Part shown: positions 62,401 to 64,000 of the stretch, in pieces
How positions within the stretch are numbered: the first letter of the stretch is position 1
How the letters are laid out: the number at the start of each line of letters is the position of its first letter
Assembly (NCBI GenBank): GCA_029261165.1
Contig: JAJDBV010000037.1
Coordinates: 1-64,000 of the forward strand
DNA length: 64,000 bases
Direction: 5' to 3'
From: Nitrospirota bacterium
Lineage (GTDB): Bacteria > Nitrospirota > Nitrospiria > SBBL01 > JAADHI01
Notes under the pieces: generated by a model
What the model was told of the DNA's origin: nothing
What the model saw: only the letters and a program-made list of their open reading frames with translations
Databases searched by the model: none
Translations under genes and position numbers: made by a program

Positions 62401-62734
62401 AAGGAGAACCGATGGCGTAATCCTTCCTGATCAGGCTTCGTAAGGACTCCTCGAATAATATATCCTCACGCAATTTTAGATCACAGGACGCGTGTTGCTC
62501 TTCATGAAGCTTTAGAGAAAGTTGATGAAAGGTATGGATCTTAAAATTTATGAGGTCAAGGCCGTGATCGATGGTGAGGAGTAACTGCAACCGTCGCAGG
62601 ATTTCGTCAGAAGGAACCAGAACAAGAAGCGGTGCAAAACGATCCGGCGACTTGTACCGGCGCACTTCATTGACGAACGCATCTTCTAGATAAGGATGAA
62701 AAGGACCCAAAAATACATTCATTTTTGACGACAC
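59444..62734 (-). CDS. addB: AddB-type subunit with PD-(D/E)XK nuclease and Fe-S site
   Basis: The 1096-residue protein has a helicase-like N-terminus without an intact Walker A (GPFHPYLEDAFVNEV in the expected region) and motifs such as GINEGVFPRTIREDAFLR. The C-terminal nuclease includes GRLDRIDYH and YRVIDYKVKTG, framed by LEEYALCPFKYF and CDYCDFSTIC (4Fe-4S cysteines). This is AddB. Loss of Walker A means only AddA is likely to be the motor. It abuts addA and lies 39 bases after a small zinc-ribbon gene on the same strand. Confidence 0.88.
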   Translation of the reverse strand: MSSKMNVFLGPFHPYLEDAFVNEVRRYKSPDRFAPLLVLVPSDEILRRLQLLLTIDHGLDLINFKIHTFHQLSLKLHEEQHASCDLKLREDILFEESLRSLIRKDYAIGSPFSGLDEMEGGCAALWQTLRDLKDGLVPSDVVIQAVKEGHFGKEGISKLIPLLKLSLDFQERSRNWAIRDYTDLDRKVMDHIPASSFLKQFHHIFHYGFYDLTQVQTDQFQAVARSFSTTLFFPLLQGHPGWVFAQKFYDRSVQACISDQSLVIDIKNQQRNTDSVHDRLFSEESPAGSAEVQETAPTYTTIISCSGTRDETLTVAKEILRLTTDEGLSFCDIGVVARTLSTYASAVSDIFQSHKIPVSSTAKEAVIRFPLTKMVLLLTGLTSRDYVRSEVIDLLTSPYLNAKEVYPKGIETRPDLWDKLTRNFGITRGMEKWKGLKRLIEQNGRQHNGENHEQADCLWKTFKQLHQDLSALPGKALWSSYVKDWKQLFMKYFNLVRREEQVVEQRGKGEVESEEGALREVILDNLENLAAMDAVISPISLHYFVQTFHRWLERATIPMAKRNISGVSVMDTMAARGLPFKVLFRRGINEGVFPRTIREDAFLRAGHRRIIDTTLGYKVGEKLAGYDEEKLLFTLLVGAAEERLYCLYQRSDEQGKPLAPSWYLSELNKSLGESGRASERVIPRSLLEKQRTAPFDRTDLQTARELAVFLALSTQDPGPLFKQHPLYQMLYAHGHQALNRIEDEIRLSPYDGVVGPLPDHWKTLQQKGVSPTALEEYALCPFKYFSTRLLGLSYVERPEESEDLKPSDTGELCHAILKEVYASLMAQAYFQDNVSEIECRDIVSKLSEEIFSRYELDHPVSYPVVWEDLKERIVDLIEALIKRDRLDLLQSGYAPLALEIKCEGRLNGTWPDIIKGFPVQGRLDRIDYHAEQKRYRVIDYKVKTGKNQKPEDKDLMQAAVRGQRLQPPLYLLLAKFYAAARELRDTDFSAEAAFYFLAPNWDKGPIVVSQFPANGWEGEAGGMLRNTFTLLLKGIYEGRFFIHPGTHCDYCDFSTICRLNHRQSSRRVAEDLLTQEHQALRTLKIPKKKTAKKGKP

Positions 62735-62773
62735 TCCTGCATGATGCTCCCGACCATCCCCTGTCTTATTGCC

Positions 62774-62917
62774 TTACTTTTCTACCTGAAACATCTTTTC
62801 GCAATATTCACAGTTGTACAAGCGATCATCGACAGGTTTGACTGTATTTCGCCTCCCGCAAAAGGGGCATTTTGGAATGTTCGGGTCAACCGCTTTCTTT
62901 TTCTTATTTTTCTTCAT
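62774..62917 (-). CDS. 47-residue zinc-ribbon protein upstream of addB
   Basis: The frame starts at ATG 62917, preceded by a good AAGGAG site six bases upstream, and ends at TAA 62774-62776. The protein is very basic at the start (KKNKKKKAVDPNIP) and has CPFCGRRN and CEYCEKMFQ, a single zinc ribbon. It is too short for routine gene calls but well supported. It is 39 bases upstream of addB and could share its transcript. It may bind nucleic acid. Confidence 0.72.
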   Translation of the reverse strand: MKKNKKKKAVDPNIPKCPFCGRRNTVKPVDDRLYNCEYCEKMFQVEK

Positions 62918-63336
62918 GGCGAGGCTCCTTCAAAAATGGTTACTACGGCGCAGTTATCTCAGTGTGCTTCAATGTGATCCTCACAAAAAGTCAAACCCTT
63001 GGAGTCAGTGGGAGAAAGGAACAATCTACTACAGCGATCCTTTTTTCCAACAGACGTCTACCAGATATTACACATAATTTTTAATCTTTTCATCTTATTC
63101 TCAAGGGCAAGGGTTTATTCTTGTTATTACCGTCCTGGATCGAAACAGAAGCTTTCATGAGAAACGCAACCCAGCCTTAATCAAAGGTTCCTTATCAAGG
63201 CCTTTTTTCTTTTCGTTATCTCAGTTACAATATTCAGGTATTGGTTATTTAATCAAGGAAGAAGGAATACGTTGTAAGTAAGGAATGATCCCGGACGGAG
63301 GGGCCTTTAATCGGATGACCGTCGAGGTCATTATCC
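62918..63336. other. Intergenic stretch without a supported gene
   Basis: About 420 bases with only short open frames. No repeat copy, hairpin terminator or promoter was clear. Confidence 0.4.
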
Positions 63337-63546
63337 ATGCAGAGGCAACGCAGCGCTCTCCCAGCAAAAGTCGGTAAAGATGACTGGGAAGTGGCACGAT
63401 TTTTAGCCGCCTTTGGAATTCCCATCATGATGTCCCGACCGACAGTGGGGAGCTTACACGCAGAAGATGAGTGGATCGATATTAAATCAATGACGGTTTT
63501 CTACCAGATATACGATAATTTTTTGATCCAGAAGTTGAAGGTTTAA
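63337..63546 (+). pseudogene. Possible C-terminal remnant of an M20-type peptidase
   Basis: The 69-codon frame contains WEVARFLAAFGIPIMMSRP and GSLHAEDEWIDIKSM. These resemble the end of M20 metallopeptidases, where a G-x-x-HAEDEWI segment contributes metal-binding His and Glu. No upstream catalytic part is seen. The start codon has no ribosome site. It could equally be a spurious frame. Confidence 0.3.
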
Positions 63547-63581
63547 AGTATCAGGACTCTCATCAGAGTTGATCTTATGGA

Positions 63582-63929
63582 TCAGTTTGCGACGCATTCT
63601 ATACAGCGCGTATTTGTTGGATCGGCGGAAAGCCGGAGAGCGACGATCTCTTCGCCACAAATAAAGCAGTCGCCATACTCGCCCGACGCAATGCGGCGCA
63701 AGGCCCCCTCAATCTTCAAGAGCCGATGCTGGCGTCGTCTGGCTGCCTCCAGTGCCATTTGTTGTGCCTGCATCGCATCCATGCGGGAGAGCCTGCCCAC
63801 TCTGCTTTGATCTAGCTCTACGGGCTCACTCGTCTTCTTGAATGCTTCTTCCAGCTCTTGAAGCTCTGACCTGAGAGAAAGCAGTTTTTGCCTGAATTGT
63901 TCAATCTCTTCGCATGTCATCAGGGCCAT
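63582..63929 (-). CDS. DksA/TraR-type zinc finger protein
   Basis: The 115-residue protein has a coiled-coil N-terminal half (residues of about 8-80) and a C4 zinc finger, GDCFICGEEIVALRL with RCIECV. This matches DksA/TraR-family RNA polymerase accessory proteins. The usual DxxDxA tip of DksA reads SRVGRLSRMDAMQAQQ here, so it may be a TraR-like or YbiI-like variant rather than true DksA. ATG 63920 is an alternative start. Confidence 0.85.
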   Translation of the reverse strand: MALMTCEEIEQFRQKLLSLRSELQELEEAFKKTSEPVELDQSRVGRLSRMDAMQAQQMALEAARRRQHRLLKIEGALRRIASGEYGDCFICGEEIVALRLSADPTNTRCIECVAN

Positions 63930-64000
63930 CCTGTTTTTTAGCTTGTCTACGCGAAGGCAGTAAGGATAAAAATACCGATAAGAAGGCGGGACAAACTACC

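Overview
The window is a Gram-negative bacterial chromosome segment of roughly balanced base composition. It carries an Mla-type outer-membrane lipid transport operon, many lipoproteins with clear lipoboxes, periplasmic c-type cytochromes, PilT and AddAB. There is no plasmid or phage backbone, no CRISPR array and no intact insertion sequence. A type-E succinate/fumarate reductase module (SdhB with an HdrB-like SdhE), three TIGR04073 (exosortase-associated) paralogues, DUF3179 and DUF3047 proteins and several small Fe-S and zinc proteins fit a deep-branching chemolithotroph, for example Nitrospirota-like. That assignment is inference, not proof.

Layout. 0-4.6 kb: a decayed glyoxalase-like gene, a CDGSH-glutamate synthase fusion, tag, lipA and a TPR protein. 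4.8-9.3 kb: a co-directional c-di-GMP signalling block (PAS-GGDEF-EAL, a small conserved protein, HDOD, CBS-GGDEF) ending in a frameshifted response regulator. 9.3-17.5 kb: DUF4864, VOC, RCC1-repeat and SYLF proteins, an RhlE helicase, a GDSL esterase, an SNF-type transporter and a CBS protein. 17.6-21.5 kb (minus strand): def-fixX, an inverted-ended repeat, sdhB-sdhE-bcp and a long YfhL-like ferredoxin. 21.7-26.2 kb: a secreted protein with a good sigma-70 promoter, an 830-residue PqqD/radical SAM/SPASM/ArsM-like fusion and a divergent Crp/Fnr regulator. 26.4-33.2 kb: TIGR04073 proteins interleaved with cytochromes c, a YCF48-like lipoprotein and a patch of gene remnants. 33.3-37 kb: the mla operon.

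37-47 kb: an EamA transporter, a His-rich secreted protein, an HD-GYP phosphodiesterase, a 763-residue lipoprotein of unknown function, then a plus-strand run of DUF3179, a duplicated zinc ribbon, DUF3047, a MerA-like flavoprotein and a TVP38 membrane protein. 47-55.6 kb: a RecB-family nuclease, tRNA-Leu(CAA) directly followed by pyrF, lipoproteins including an M48 protease with TPRs, pilT, a thioesterase, a zinc-ribbon membrane protein and a receiver protein. 56-63 kb (minus): a 47-residue zinc ribbon gene, addB and addA. The end holds a possible peptidase remnant and a DksA/TraR-type protein.

Two themes stand out. First, there is clear gene decay: broken VOC, response regulator, glutamate synthase, TVP38 and ArdC-like genes sit beside intact genes. 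Second, there are two kinds of dispersed or inverted-ended intergenic repeat, one of them present three times with hairpins at both ends. The most unusual protein is the radical SAM-ArsM fusion, a candidate organoarsenical enzyme.
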